Shown here one piece after another: positions 9,786 to 18,069 of a stretch of 64,000 nt of DNA; the stretch's first letter is position 1, and every line of letters starts with the position of its first letter. The position numbers and the translations under genes were made by a program. The notes under the pieces were generated by a model, which made no database searches, had not been told where the DNA came from, and was given only the letters and a program-made list of their open reading frames with translations. This DNA comes from Dyadobacter chenwenxiniae (GTDB taxonomy: Bacteria; Bacteroidota; Bacteroidia; Cytophagales; Spirosomataceae), in NCBI RefSeq assembly GCF_022869785.1, contig NZ_CP094997.1:3100001-3164000 (forward strand). Reading direction: 5' to 3'.

Positions 9786-10787
9786 ATGCTTCAAACAGGC
9801 AATCGCATTAAAGTGAGCGTGCTTGTCGCGGCACGTAACGAAGAAAACAATATAGAAAGATGTCTGAAATCGCTGAATGAGCTCAACTTTCCAAAAGAAA
9901 ACATTGAAATCATTATCGGTGACGATGATTCCGATGACTTAACAGAAGAGCTTATTGCAAGATTTATCTGGGATAAGGCTCAATTCAAATGCATTAAAAT
10001 CACCAAACAGATCGCTGGATTAAAGGGAAAAGCCAATGTGCTCGCACAGTTAGCCCATGAAGCGAAGGGCGAATATTTTTTCTATTGTGATGCTGACATT
10101 GCCGTCAGGCCAACCTGGATCAGCGCAATGTTGAGACACTTTAAAGAAAAAACCGGCGTGGTTGTCGGCCTTACACGCATGAAAAGAAGCAACTTGCTGG
10201 CGGACCTTTTGTCCACTGAATGGCTTTTTGCACTTAGTGTCGCACGTTTTTTTTCTTTGTTTAAAATCCCGATGACGGGCATGGGAAACAATATGGCCGT
10301 AGCACGGGAGGCTTATTTTGCCGTCGGAGGTTATGAAAAGCTCGGGTTTTCCATTGTTGAAGATTACACTTTATTTATGGGAATCGCCAAGGGCGGATAT
10401 GATTTCAAAATGGCTTATCATGTTGACATTTTGAATGTTTCCGAACCTGTTACCAGCTTTTCTGAGTTAATAAAACAGCGAAGGCGATGGATGCAGGGCG
10501 TTATGCAGTCATTTTGGGTTACCAAATGGACTTTAATTCTATCTTCGCTAATCGTGCCGATATTTCTGATTCTGTCAATTTGGTTTCCTGTTGAACCATT
10601 GATTGGCATTGGACGATATTATTTACTGATCACCATTATATCGCTTTTTTCAATCGTCTTTCTGAAACAATATGACCTTTGGAAAGCCGCACTTCTATTT
10701 TGGTTTCACATGACGCTCATTGGATGGATCATGTTGGCCAATTATCTTTTACCCGGAAAAACCGTCTGGAAAGGACGAGAATATTAG
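9786..10787 (+). CDS. Family 2 glycosyltransferase, membrane-bound
   Basis: 333 residues. GT2/GT-A motifs are present: the nucleotide-binding start VSVLVAARNEENNIERCL, the metal-binding DADIA near residue 103, the acidic VEDYTLF (catalytic Asp region) near residue 203, and QRRRW near residue 233 (QxxRW of processive or membrane GT2 enzymes). The last ~90 residues form about three membrane helices. Such enzymes transfer sugars from nucleotide donors to a lipid or growing glycan at the inner membrane. The acceptor cannot be told from sequence. It lies between a deacetylase and TatD, with 5 nt to the next gene. Confidence 0.85.
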   Translation: MLQTGNRIKVSVLVAARNEENNIERCLKSLNELNFPKENIEIIIGDDDSDDLTEELIARFIWDKAQFKCIKITKQIAGLKGKANVLAQLAHEAKGEYFFYCDADIAVRPTWISAMLRHFKEKTGVVVGLTRMKRSNLLADLLSTEWLFALSVARFFSLFKIPMTGMGNNMAVAREAYFAVGGYEKLGFSIVEDYTLFMGIAKGGYDFKMAYHVDILNVSEPVTSFSELIKQRRRWMQGVMQSFWVTKWTLILSSLIVPIFLILSIWFPVEPLIGIGRYYLLITIISLFSIVFLKQYDLWKAALLFWFHMTLIGWIMLANYLLPGKTVWKGREY

Positions 10788-10792
10788 TTCAA

Positions 10793-11560
10793 ATGATTGA
10801 AACCCACGCACATATATACAGTGACGATTACAACGAAGATCGTGACGCGATGCTCGAAAGGGCTTGGAACACAGGAATTGAGCAGATCTGGATGCCTAAT
10901 TGTGACCATTCGACGATTCCCGGAATGTTGGAACTCGCGGAACAGTTTCCAGGTAAATGCCTGCCGATGATCGGGTTACATCCGACCTATGTCAAAGAGG
11001 ATTTTGAAAAAGAGCTGCTTATTATGGAAGAATGGCTCGACAAATATCCGTTTATTGCAGTGGGTGAAATTGGGATGGATCTGTTTTGGGATGTGACATT
11101 CAAGGAGCAGCAGGAAAAAGCGTTTTTATACCAATGCAAATTGGCCCGAAAGCATAATTTGTGGATCGACATTCACAGCAGAAATGCGTTTTGGGAAACA
11201 GTAAATCTGATCGAGGAATTGGCCGATCCTGCATTGAAAGGCATTTTTCATTGTTTCACAGGAACGCTCGATGAAGCGAACAAAGCCATTGAACTGGGTT
11301 TCAAACTGGGCATAGGCGGTGTGGCAACATTCAAGAACGGCGGCTTGGACAAAGTCCTTCCATTTGTTGATCTGGAACATTTAGTTCTCGAAACCGACGC
11401 TCCTTACCTTGCGCCAGTCCCCTATCGCGGCAAAAGAAACGAAGTCGCTTACATTGACCTGGTTGCACAGCGCGTGGCTGATTTAAAGCACATTAGCAAG
11501 CAGGAAGTCATTACAGCGACAACTGCTAATGCCAAACAAATGCTGCAAAAAACTATCTAA
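10793..11560 (+). CDS. TatD-family metal-dependent hydrolase/DNase
   Basis: 255 residues from the ATG at 10793 (MIETHAHIYSDDY), which matches the TatD family start. An upstream in-frame ATG at 10679 would overlap the glycosyltransferase by over 100 nt and is rejected. TIM-barrel metallohydrolase ligands are visible: THAH at the N-terminus, GEIGMDL near residue 83, DIHSR near residue 125, HCFTG near residue 149 and LETDAPYL near residue 199. Members are Mg-dependent deoxyribonucleases or related hydrolases in the cytosol. The 5-nt gap to the gene before and 18 nt to ansA suggest one transcript. Confidence 0.92.
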   Translation: MIETHAHIYSDDYNEDRDAMLERAWNTGIEQIWMPNCDHSTIPGMLELAEQFPGKCLPMIGLHPTYVKEDFEKELLIMEEWLDKYPFIAVGEIGMDLFWDVTFKEQQEKAFLYQCKLARKHNLWIDIHSRNAFWETVNLIEELADPALKGIFHCFTGTLDEANKAIELGFKLGIGGVATFKNGGLDKVLPFVDLEHLVLETDAPYLAPVPYRGKRNEVAYIDLVAQRVADLKHISKQEVITATTANAKQMLQKTI

Positions 11561-11578
11561 TTTTCTATTCTTGCCGCA

Positions 11579-12652
11579 ATGTCTTACAATAAAATACACA
11601 TCAACCCTATTTCCCCTGAACCGACCGTTGGTTCCGTGCTCGTGATTTACACCGGCGGGACGCTGGGAATGGTTTACGAAGCCAAAGACCGGCAGCTCGT
11701 CCCATTCAATTTCGACCAGATCATTGACCGCGTTCCTGAAATTGGCAGATTAAATTTTGACATTACATTCCTGTCTCTCACGGAGCCCATCGACTCGTCG
11801 AACATGAATCCGGAAATCTGGATCGAGCTGGCAACGATCATTGAGCAGGAATACGCAGCACACGACAGCTTCGTCATCCTGCATGGCACGGACACAATGG
11901 CCTATACGGCCTCAGCGCTTGGTTTTTTGCTTGAAAATTTGAACAAACCCGTTATCCTTACCGGCGCGCAACTGCCCATCGGTGTCGCCCGCTCAGATGC
12001 ACGTGAGAATGTCATCACCGCATTGGAACTGGCAGCAGCGAAGAATGAACTCGGCCAGCCGATCATTTCCGAAGTTTGCATCTATTTCAACTCCCTTTTA
12101 CTGCGCGGAAACAGAAGCAAAAAACGCGAAAGCTCCGATTTCAACGCATTCCATTCTGAAAACTATCCCGTATTGGCAAACGCTGGCGTGCGCATTGAAT
12201 ACAACTTCCCATACATTCAATCGCAAGTTCAAGGTCTTCCGTTGCAGGTGCAAAAGAACATAGATAATCATGTTGCATTCCTGAAAATGTTCCCAGGGAT
12301 AAGTCCATTGGTTGTTAATTCTTTGCTCAATATCAAAGGTTTAAAAGGCATAGTCCTGGAAACTTACGGAGCCGGCAACGCCACCACCGCACCATGGTTC
12401 CTCGACGCGATCAGCGATGCCATTGCAAGAAACATTATCATTTTCAACGTCTCCCAATGCGACGGCGGCCGCGTCGCACAAGGCCATTACGAAACCAGTC
12501 GCTTCCTCAAACAAGCCGGTGTAGTAAGCGGCTCCGATATCACCGCCGAAGCCGCAATCACCAAAATGATGTACGTTTTCGGCAAAGAAACTGATCCAAA
12601 AAAATGCGCCGAAATGCTGGCGACACCATTGCGTGGCGAAATGAGTATTTGA
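11579..12652 (+). CDS. ansA: Type I L-asparaginase
   Basis: 357 residues, cytosolic type I (no signal peptide). It hydrolyses asparagine to aspartate and ammonia. The two signature regions are seen: VIYTGGTLGM near residue 22 (first catalytic Thr) and VILHGTDTMAYTASAL near residue 99 (second Thr with Asp). ILTGAQLPIG and SQCDGGRV follow as expected. The gene sits 18 nt after the TatD gene and is probably co-transcribed. Ammonia release fits loosely with the nearby glutamate synthase, but that link is inference. Confidence 0.93.
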   Translation: MSYNKIHINPISPEPTVGSVLVIYTGGTLGMVYEAKDRQLVPFNFDQIIDRVPEIGRLNFDITFLSLTEPIDSSNMNPEIWIELATIIEQEYAAHDSFVILHGTDTMAYTASALGFLLENLNKPVILTGAQLPIGVARSDARENVITALELAAAKNELGQPIISEVCIYFNSLLLRGNRSKKRESSDFNAFHSENYPVLANAGVRIEYNFPYIQSQVQGLPLQVQKNIDNHVAFLKMFPGISPLVVNSLLNIKGLKGIVLETYGAGNATTAPWFLDAISDAIARNIIIFNVSQCDGGRVAQGHYETSRFLKQAGVVSGSDITAEAAITKMMYVFGKETDPKKCAEMLATPLRGEMSI

Positions 12653-12702
12653 TCGTTTGAACTAAGCAATGGTCAGATATTTTCGAAGAACAACACATTT
12701 GA

Positions 12703-12733
12703 TTTGCAAGTAAACCGATAAAAGCTATCTTTG
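12703..12733 (+). promoter_or_regulatory. Bacteroidota-type promoter for tRNA-Ser
   Basis: TTTG at 12703-12706, a 19-nt spacer and TATCTTTG at 12726-12733 match the primary-sigma consensus TTTG-N19-TAnnTTTG of the phylum exactly in the -7 box. The tRNA begins 20 nt downstream. Confidence 0.85.
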
Positions 12734-12752
12734 CACCCCATAACCACAATTT

Positions 12753-12839
12753 AGAGAGGTGTCCGAGTGGTTGAAGGAGCTACCCTGGAAAGGTAGTATG
12801 TGGGTAACTGCATCGAGAGTTCGAATCTCTTCCTCTCTG
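12753..12839 (+). tRNA. tRNA-Ser (GGA)
   Basis: 87 nt. The acceptor stem AGAGAGG pairs with CCTCTCT. The D-arm region is gtccgagtggttgaaggagc, the anticodon loop ctGGAaa has GGA at 12787-12789, there is a long class II variable arm, and the T-arm is gagagttcgaatctct. The discriminator base is G, as expected for serine. CCA is not encoded. It reads UCC and UCU. Confidence 0.97.
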
Positions 12840-12863
12840 CAAGTAAGAATATCAAAAAGCGTC

Positions 12864-12902
12864 AAAAGCCTGTAAATCATACATTTACAGGCTTTTTTGT
12901 TT
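12864..12902 (+). terminator. Rho-independent terminator after tRNA-Ser
   Basis: A 14-bp perfect stem (aaaagcctgtaaat / atttacaggctttt) with a 5-nt loop runs into a T-rich tail. Confidence 0.92.
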
Positions 12903-13325
12903 TTCAGATTGATCAAAATATGCAAGGAAATCCAAAGTTTTTATGCGTGGTTTGTGGACTATTCACCGGAGGAGAAAACGCGCATAAAAATTAAATAAAC
13001 TACTGACAGACAGCATGTTTACGCCTTACACATCAGTGTTGCTAAGTAATCGCTTACCAGCTAAAAGGCCTTCTTTGTTTGCGCGACCAACATCCGACTG
13101 AGAGCTTACCTCCATATAATCCTAGGCAATGTCAAGTTTACGCATTCTATTAAATCTTGGTGGAGTATGACAGCCCGTATTTATTTCTGTCAATGTGAGT
13201 CTGCGACCAGATTCCCAAATATTAACTTGGCTCTCAGGTTATCATTCTGAAAATAAATATTTCTCAGATACAACCAATGAAGAACTTCTATGCCTCTTTA
13301 CATTGAGAGATAAAATAAGCACTAT
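12903..13325. other. Gene-poor gap with a possible minus-strand gene remnant
   Basis: About 420 nt with no convincing gene. On the - strand from about 13232 down to 13026 a coding-like frame can be read (containing GRANKEGLLAGKRLLSNTDV at its end), but it has an in-frame TAG at 13122-13124 and an in-frame stop just upstream of 13232. It may be the decayed 3' end of a lost gene. The position just after a tRNA gene would suit an integrated element, but no integrase and no repeat of the tRNA 3' end were noticed. Confidence 0.3.
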
Positions 13326-13829
13326 ATGACCTCTGAGGCGGAGTTGATTTCGGGTTGCCTAATACATGACAGGACTGCGCAGCGGCTGTTGTATGACCGG
13401 TACAAAAAAGCGATGTACACATTGGCTTACCGAATCACGGGTGACTTTGATGACGCCAACGATGTATTGCAGGATGCATTTCTAGATGTGTTCCGACACC
13501 TGGACCAGTTCAGATCGGAATCGTCGCTGGGTGCATGGATTAAGAAAATAGTGGTTCGTAAGTCCACAAAAAAGAAGCGGATTGTCATCTGGCAAAATCC
13601 TGACGAATCAACCGGCGAGATCATCAACTGGGGCGAAGATGAAATCAATGCTGCTCATCTTGAAGCGGCAATCCTGTTGTTACCTGACGGTTTCAGGACC
13701 ATTTTTATCCTGGCAGAAGTGGAAGGTTATAGCCATCGTGAAATCGCGGCTATACTTGAAATTTCAGAAGGGACTTCCAAATCCCAGCTCTTTCATGCAA
13801 AAAGGAAACTGCGCAGTATACTTTCTTAA
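13326..13829 (+). CDS. ECF-type RNA polymerase sigma factor
   Basis: 167 residues. Sigma region 2 lies at about residues 22-88 (YDRYKKAMYTLAYRITGDFDDANDVLQDAFLDVF, the segment that melts and binds the -10 element). Region 4 lies at about 112-165 (LPDGFRTIFILAEVEGYSHREIAAIL, a helix-turn-helix). No region 3 or 1.1 is present, so it is a group IV (extracytoplasmic function) factor. Its stop codon overlaps the next start by 1 nt, which strongly suggests translational coupling to a membrane anti-sigma candidate. The target genes probably include this operon itself. Confidence 0.92.
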   Translation: MTSEAELISGCLIHDRTAQRLLYDRYKKAMYTLAYRITGDFDDANDVLQDAFLDVFRHLDQFRSESSLGAWIKKIVVRKSTKKKRIVIWQNPDESTGEIINWGEDEINAAHLEAAILLLPDGFRTIFILAEVEGYSHREIAAILEISEGTSKSQLFHAKRKLRSILS

Positions 13830-14413
13830 TGATCAGCGTAATGGAACAAAATAAACATATATTAACAAATGCAATCAAACGCCTTCCTGAGTTTGGCCCG
13901 GATGACAAACTATGGGATTCCGTCCAGCAGAAGCTCCAAGAAGGCAGGCTCGATGAAGCTTTGCAAAACCTGCCTGTATATGCCCCGGGCCCTTTAACCT
14001 GGCAAGCCATTTCAGCAAACCTTCCTGGCAGACTCGCTAATCTGACATGGTGGTATTCGGCGGCCGTCCTGTTAATAGCAAGTTTGGCAGGTGCTTGGAT
14101 GTATATGAAGGGACCAGATAAGCGTATCGAGTTTTCTCAGGAAATGGCTGACATTCGCCTACAATCGGGCGGGCAACCTGAAACCGATCTGGCTTACCAA
14201 AAGCTTGAAGCGTATTGCCAGACTAAATCACCGGTTTGCGACAAACAGGATTATAAGCACCTGAAAGTCGAATATGAAAAGCTTAATCTGGCATCGGAGC
14301 AATTGCACCGGGCCATCGGTAACTATAACACTGAGCCTGAACTTGTCCACCAACTCAATGATGTTGAGCGACGAAAAACTGCTGTTTTGAATGAAATGGC
14401 CAAAATGATTTAG
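13829..14413 (+). CDS. Membrane protein, probable anti-sigma factor
   Basis: 194 residues with one membrane helix (WWYSAAVLLIASLAGAWMYM, about residues 72-91). The cytosolic N-terminus carries two copies of a short motif: LPEFGPDDKLWDSVQQKL near residue 19 and LPVYAPGPLTWQAISANL near residue 47, both with LP-aromatic-x-P then W and a hydrophobic helix. The extracytoplasmic part is helical and charged. Position after an ECF sigma gene, overlapping it by 1 nt, plus the topology, suggests it holds the sigma factor at the membrane. No zinc anti-sigma (HxxxCxxC) motif is present. A second ATG at 13841 is an alternative start. Confidence 0.65.
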   Translation: MISVMEQNKHILTNAIKRLPEFGPDDKLWDSVQQKLQEGRLDEALQNLPVYAPGPLTWQAISANLPGRLANLTWWYSAAVLLIASLAGAWMYMKGPDKRIEFSQEMADIRLQSGGQPETDLAYQKLEAYCQTKSPVCDKQDYKHLKVEYEKLNLASEQLHRAIGNYNTEPELVHQLNDVERRKTAVLNEMAKMI

Positions 14414-15322
14414 ATGAAAATGAAAACCAAACCAATTTTCTTACCCGTATTGCTATCGCTTGCCTTACTCATTTGCACATTAATCTTCCCAGATATAACT
14501 ATTGCGCAGACGACATTGCAGGTAGCTTCAAAAACCATTGAAAAAACCATTGGCCTGCCAGCCGTCCAAACGCTCCATATCAGTGCAGAGAAAGGCGATG
14601 TAGAAATAATAGCCTGGGATAAGCCAGAAATGTCTGTAAAGTTGCAGCTCTCTGCGCGACATACCGAAAGGACAACAGCTGCCAGCGACCTCTCAAAAGT
14701 CAAGTATATTGCTGAACGCAGTGGGAGAGATTATTATTTGCGTAATTACATCTCGCTGGCCGAAGGCGAAAGCAAACCTGTTTCCAACATAAAAGCCCGA
14801 TATACCATATACGTGCCTTCTTCGATTTCGGTAAATGTGACCAATACATTTGGAACCATAAAAATGAAGGGGCTTACTAAAAAGCTCCACTTGAAAGCCG
14901 ATTTTTGCACAACTACAATTGCCGACCTCAAAGGTACGATCGACTTGCAAACCACTTTCGGAGAGCTTGAAGGCACAGCGCTGGCAGGTGCTATTTCATT
15001 TTCAGGTGACCACACAAACCTTCGGCTTGATCATGTTTCCGGCACTTTAAAAGTGGATGCTTCCTACGGCAACGTGGAGATAATGCCCACAAACGGACTT
15101 TCCAGGCTGACAATTCACTCTAAAAAATCAGAGGTGACGCTCAGCGCGAAGAATTGGCGGCTTTTTAATTATACAGTCAATGGTGCCTATACGAGCATGA
15201 AACTGCCAAATGGCTTTAAATGGAAACATAATACAGCCGATTTTAAAGACGCTTTCTTTTCAAATGACCAGTTCGCCAGTGTTCAGATCAGTACAGAGTT
15301 TGGCAAGTTAACAATCAAATAA
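14414..15322 (+). CDS. Secreted DUF4097-like beta-repeat protein
   Basis: 302 residues with an N-terminal signal peptide (LLSLALLICTLIFPDITIAQ, cleavage near residue 32). The mature part is a run of short beta strands with repeated patterns such as GTIKMKGL, GTIDLQTTFGELEG and GTLKVDASYGNVEIMP, the right-handed beta-solenoid look of DUF4097/head-GIN-like proteins. Its start codon directly follows the stop of the anti-sigma candidate. In Bacteroidota such proteins often follow ECF sigma/anti-sigma pairs and may sense or decorate the envelope. The function is unknown. Confidence 0.65.
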   Translation: MKMKTKPIFLPVLLSLALLICTLIFPDITIAQTTLQVASKTIEKTIGLPAVQTLHISAEKGDVEIIAWDKPEMSVKLQLSARHTERTTAASDLSKVKYIAERSGRDYYLRNYISLAEGESKPVSNIKARYTIYVPSSISVNVTNTFGTIKMKGLTKKLHLKADFCTTTIADLKGTIDLQTTFGELEGTALAGAISFSGDHTNLRLDHVSGTLKVDASYGNVEIMPTNGLSRLTIHSKKSEVTLSAKNWRLFNYTVNGAYTSMKLPNGFKWKHNTADFKDAFFSNDQFASVQISTEFGKLTIK

Positions 15323-15334
15323 CGGATCGCTTAC

Positions 15335-16579
15335 ATGAAAAAATGCATTTACATATTTGGTCTATCGCTTTGCTATTGCGCTGCGTATAGCCAGGACAGT
15401 ACAGAAATCAAATTCAGTGAAGAACAGGATACATTAGTGCAGCAGCGCTTTATCGACAGGTATGAGAATGTATTCATGACAAAAGTGCCGACAAGGCACA
15501 TGTTTAAATTGAGTTTGAATTTCGTACCGAACTCTCTTTTTGCCGTGGATAACAACGCATTGCAAACTACATCTTATGGCTTGGGCTATGAATATAAAAT
15601 CTCTCCCTCATTTTCAGTTGGTACTGATATTTTAATTAACGGTGCCTGGGGAAGCAGTATCGGTTTTGCCGGGGCACTTGATGGGAACATCTACGGGCGG
15701 TGGTATTATGACATGAGACACCGCATTAATAAAGGCATAAACGTAAATAATTTTACAGGTACTTATGTAGCAATTGTCGCTGGAAAACGTTGGGGGAAGT
15801 TAGAGGTTGACTATCAGTTTTCAACTATTGGGATTGAATTTGGCTTGCAGCGAAGATTTCTCAACAATGGCCGGATTGAATTTGCAATTGGAGCTTCTTA
15901 TCAACAATATTCAAAAGGGCATTATCCCGTTCAATTGGGCTATGGAGTACATAACGCAGCTGATTTTGTTATCGCTTCCCGAACTAGCATGGGGCTAGCC
16001 TTCGGCGACTGGAAACGGAACAAGAATGTCAAAATATGTGAAGTGCTCCGTTGTGACGAAAATGTCCACCAGCAATGGAAGCTTTTATGGCCGAAACTAT
16101 ATCTTTCTTCTCAATTTATACAAAGTACCCTCGGATTGGCCTTCGAGCGAAAGTTTGGAAGCAGCCCCATCTCAGTTAATGCACAAGTGCTAACTGATTA
16201 CATGCGTATAGCCTCAAGGGGACCTGCTCCATATCCAAAAATTGTTAGCAATGACGTTCAGGTATGGCCATCATTGCAGCTACGCTACTATCTTGACCAA
16301 AAACAGGCAATGAGAAATGGTAAAGGCGGCCAGAATTTATCAGGTTTATATATAGGACCTCACAGTGATTTTGTATTTTATCAAAGTGAAACAATTTACG
16401 GAGTGGGAAGGCCTAAAAGACATCTGGGCTTGGGAGTCGCCGCCGGATTTCAGCAAACATTATTGAGAAAAGCTTATGTTGACCTATCACTTAGTGCCAG
16501 CCATAACCTACTTCATACACCGCCTGATGTGAAGCCTTTGCTAGCTTCGTTCAGGGCGGGATTTGGTATCACTTTATAA
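15335..16579 (+). CDS. Outer-membrane beta-barrel protein, unknown role
   Basis: 414 residues, signal peptide (YIFGLSLCYCAAYSQ, cleavage near residue 20). The mature sequence has the alternating aromatic/hydrophobic pattern of amphipathic strands and ends in GFGITL, a plausible barrel-closing strand. It starts 12 nt after the DUF4097-like gene and is the last gene of the sigma operon, so it is a likely envelope effector or target. No named family was recognised. No terminator is obvious after it. Confidence 0.6.
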   Translation: MKKCIYIFGLSLCYCAAYSQDSTEIKFSEEQDTLVQQRFIDRYENVFMTKVPTRHMFKLSLNFVPNSLFAVDNNALQTTSYGLGYEYKISPSFSVGTDILINGAWGSSIGFAGALDGNIYGRWYYDMRHRINKGINVNNFTGTYVAIVAGKRWGKLEVDYQFSTIGIEFGLQRRFLNNGRIEFAIGASYQQYSKGHYPVQLGYGVHNAADFVIASRTSMGLAFGDWKRNKNVKICEVLRCDENVHQQWKLLWPKLYLSSQFIQSTLGLAFERKFGSSPISVNAQVLTDYMRIASRGPAPYPKIVSNDVQVWPSLQLRYYLDQKQAMRNGKGGQNLSGLYIGPHSDFVFYQSETIYGVGRPKRHLGLGVAAGFQQTLLRKAYVDLSLSASHNLLHTPPDVKPLLASFRAGFGITL

Positions 16580-16737
16580 ATACATATGAGGTGCAGATCC
16601 GATCGGATAGAGGGGCCGGAACTCACCTGCTGAAAGAAGGGGGCACAAACTCACGGACGGTTATCTGCGACAAGTCAATCTGCGATTAACTGTTCTGGTA
16701 TTTACCTACTAAGCTTTTTCTTATTCTCTGGTTAGAT

Positions 16738-17736
16738 CTAATCTTGGTTCAACAACCAGCGATACACATCCGCACCTACTTTGTCCCAATTGTACATTTC
16801 ATAATTTGTGTTTCCATTCTTATCGACATGGAAAAAGTTATGATCCAGTCCGATATAAGTGTAAAAGGTAAAGTTATCTTTCTTTTGTCTGATCGTTTCT
16901 ACTCTAAAAAAATCATTGTAAGGTGAGCAATAATCGCTTGTCCCATACCCGATTAAAACGGGGATCGATAGTTTATTAAGATAATCCAAAGGCGGTATAG
17001 AAAATTGATAAGTGGTCCTGTTCGAGTCACCGGAACCCGCTGTTCCTTCCGGATCTTTGACCACACTTTTCCAATAGACAAAATCTTCTTCCGCAAGCTT
17101 GCTGCTGTCTGTTTCATTACGGCGGCTTCTCTCAATCATTGACATTATCCGCCCAAATGGATTTCCACTCAGGTAAATGAGATGAGTGACATCCTTGGAA
17201 GTACTGGCTAATTTTGCAGCAATTGTGCTTCCCTCCGAATGCCCGGCCACAACAAGTTTTTCGCTTGACACCCACTTCTGCTTTTGTAAAAATCGAATAA
17301 CTGCCTTGTTTCGTTCAACATAATAATCCAGATAGTTACGCTCCTGATACGCATATGGAAATTGTTTTGTATCCGAATCAATAAAATTCAAGTCCTTCGA
17401 GAGTTCTTTTTCGTCGGTTACCAGTGGGATATGTGGTTTACTAATAATAGCGACATGGTAATCCAGCACTAGACTATCCAGGTTGAAAGGGAATGTCCCA
17501 TAAGCACGCGTGGTGTCGTATGTTATGATGAGTGGTCTCGGTAAAGAACCCTGGATAAAAAGGAATAGAGGTTTAGGGATCAACTCATCTCCTTTCTTTG
17601 ACTTTACAAGAAGATCTACCTGGTCATTTTTGTAAGTAGTGGTCAGGTGCCGAAATCCTAAACTTTGAGGCGTAGGCTGTTGCCCATAAGCACGGATGCT
17701 TAGGATCAAGAGAATAACAAGAACTCTATTTGTCAT
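16738..17736 (-). CDS. Secreted alpha/beta-hydrolase
   Basis: 332 residues with a signal peptide (NRVLVILLILSIRAYGQ). The nucleophile elbow is VVAGHSEGSTIAAKLA near residue 168 (Ser in GHSEG), and a later IPVLIGYGTSDYCSP segment carries the probable acid, with a C-terminal LDHNFF carrying the likely His. It resembles the hydrolase at 25046 in layout: both begin with QP-x-TP after the signal peptide and share the G-x-SEG elbow and a LSIP strand. The substrate is unknown. It converges on the barrel gene; no partner is adjacent. Confidence 0.75.
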   Translation of the reverse strand: MTNRVLVILLILSIRAYGQQPTPQSLGFRHLTTTYKNDQVDLLVKSKKGDELIPKPLFLFIQGSLPRPLIITYDTTRAYGTFPFNLDSLVLDYHVAIISKPHIPLVTDEKELSKDLNFIDSDTKQFPYAYQERNYLDYYVERNKAVIRFLQKQKWVSSEKLVVAGHSEGSTIAAKLASTSKDVTHLIYLSGNPFGRIMSMIERSRRNETDSSKLAEEDFVYWKSVVKDPEGTAGSGDSNRTTYQFSIPPLDYLNKLSIPVLIGYGTSDYCSPYNDFFRVETIRQKKDNFTFYTYIGLDHNFFHVDKNGNTNYEMYNWDKVGADVYRWLLNQD

Positions 17737-18069
17737 GGAAGGTTAATTTTCGTCTGGATAACTAGATACATTACTATCAAACAGGGTATAATCACAATTT
17801 TACCCGTGTCAGCACATAGTTATATCCTAAGTCGCGCAAAGCAGGAACGAATCATCAATTTAAACGAAGCGCACCATAATCCCCAGCACCGGCCAGTTGT
17901 CAAACATTTACCCTCGTATTCGCATATTTTTAAGCACTGGCGGCTAATTTCTGTTGCAACATCCCACGTTGGAAATCCGATCTGGTGATCAGCTAACAGC
18001 ACTGCATTAGGTTGCCTTTCAAAAAAGGGGGCAGTTGCGCTTGAACATTCAAATTTCAGCCGGAAATTT
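17737..18069. other. Intergenic gap, nothing recognised
   Basis: 333 nt between two - strand genes. Short frames exist on both strands, but none has a credible start or a recognisable protein. It probably contains the promoter of the hydrolase gene and no more. Confidence 0.4.

Noticed and set aside
12800..12994. Open frame starting inside tRNA-Ser
   Set aside because: It overlaps the tRNA and its terminator; the translation is the terminator stem plus low-complexity residues.
12753..13325. Integration site (att) after tRNA-Ser
   Set aside because: No integrase gene and no repeat of the tRNA 3' end were noticed in the window; the coding traces alone are not enough.
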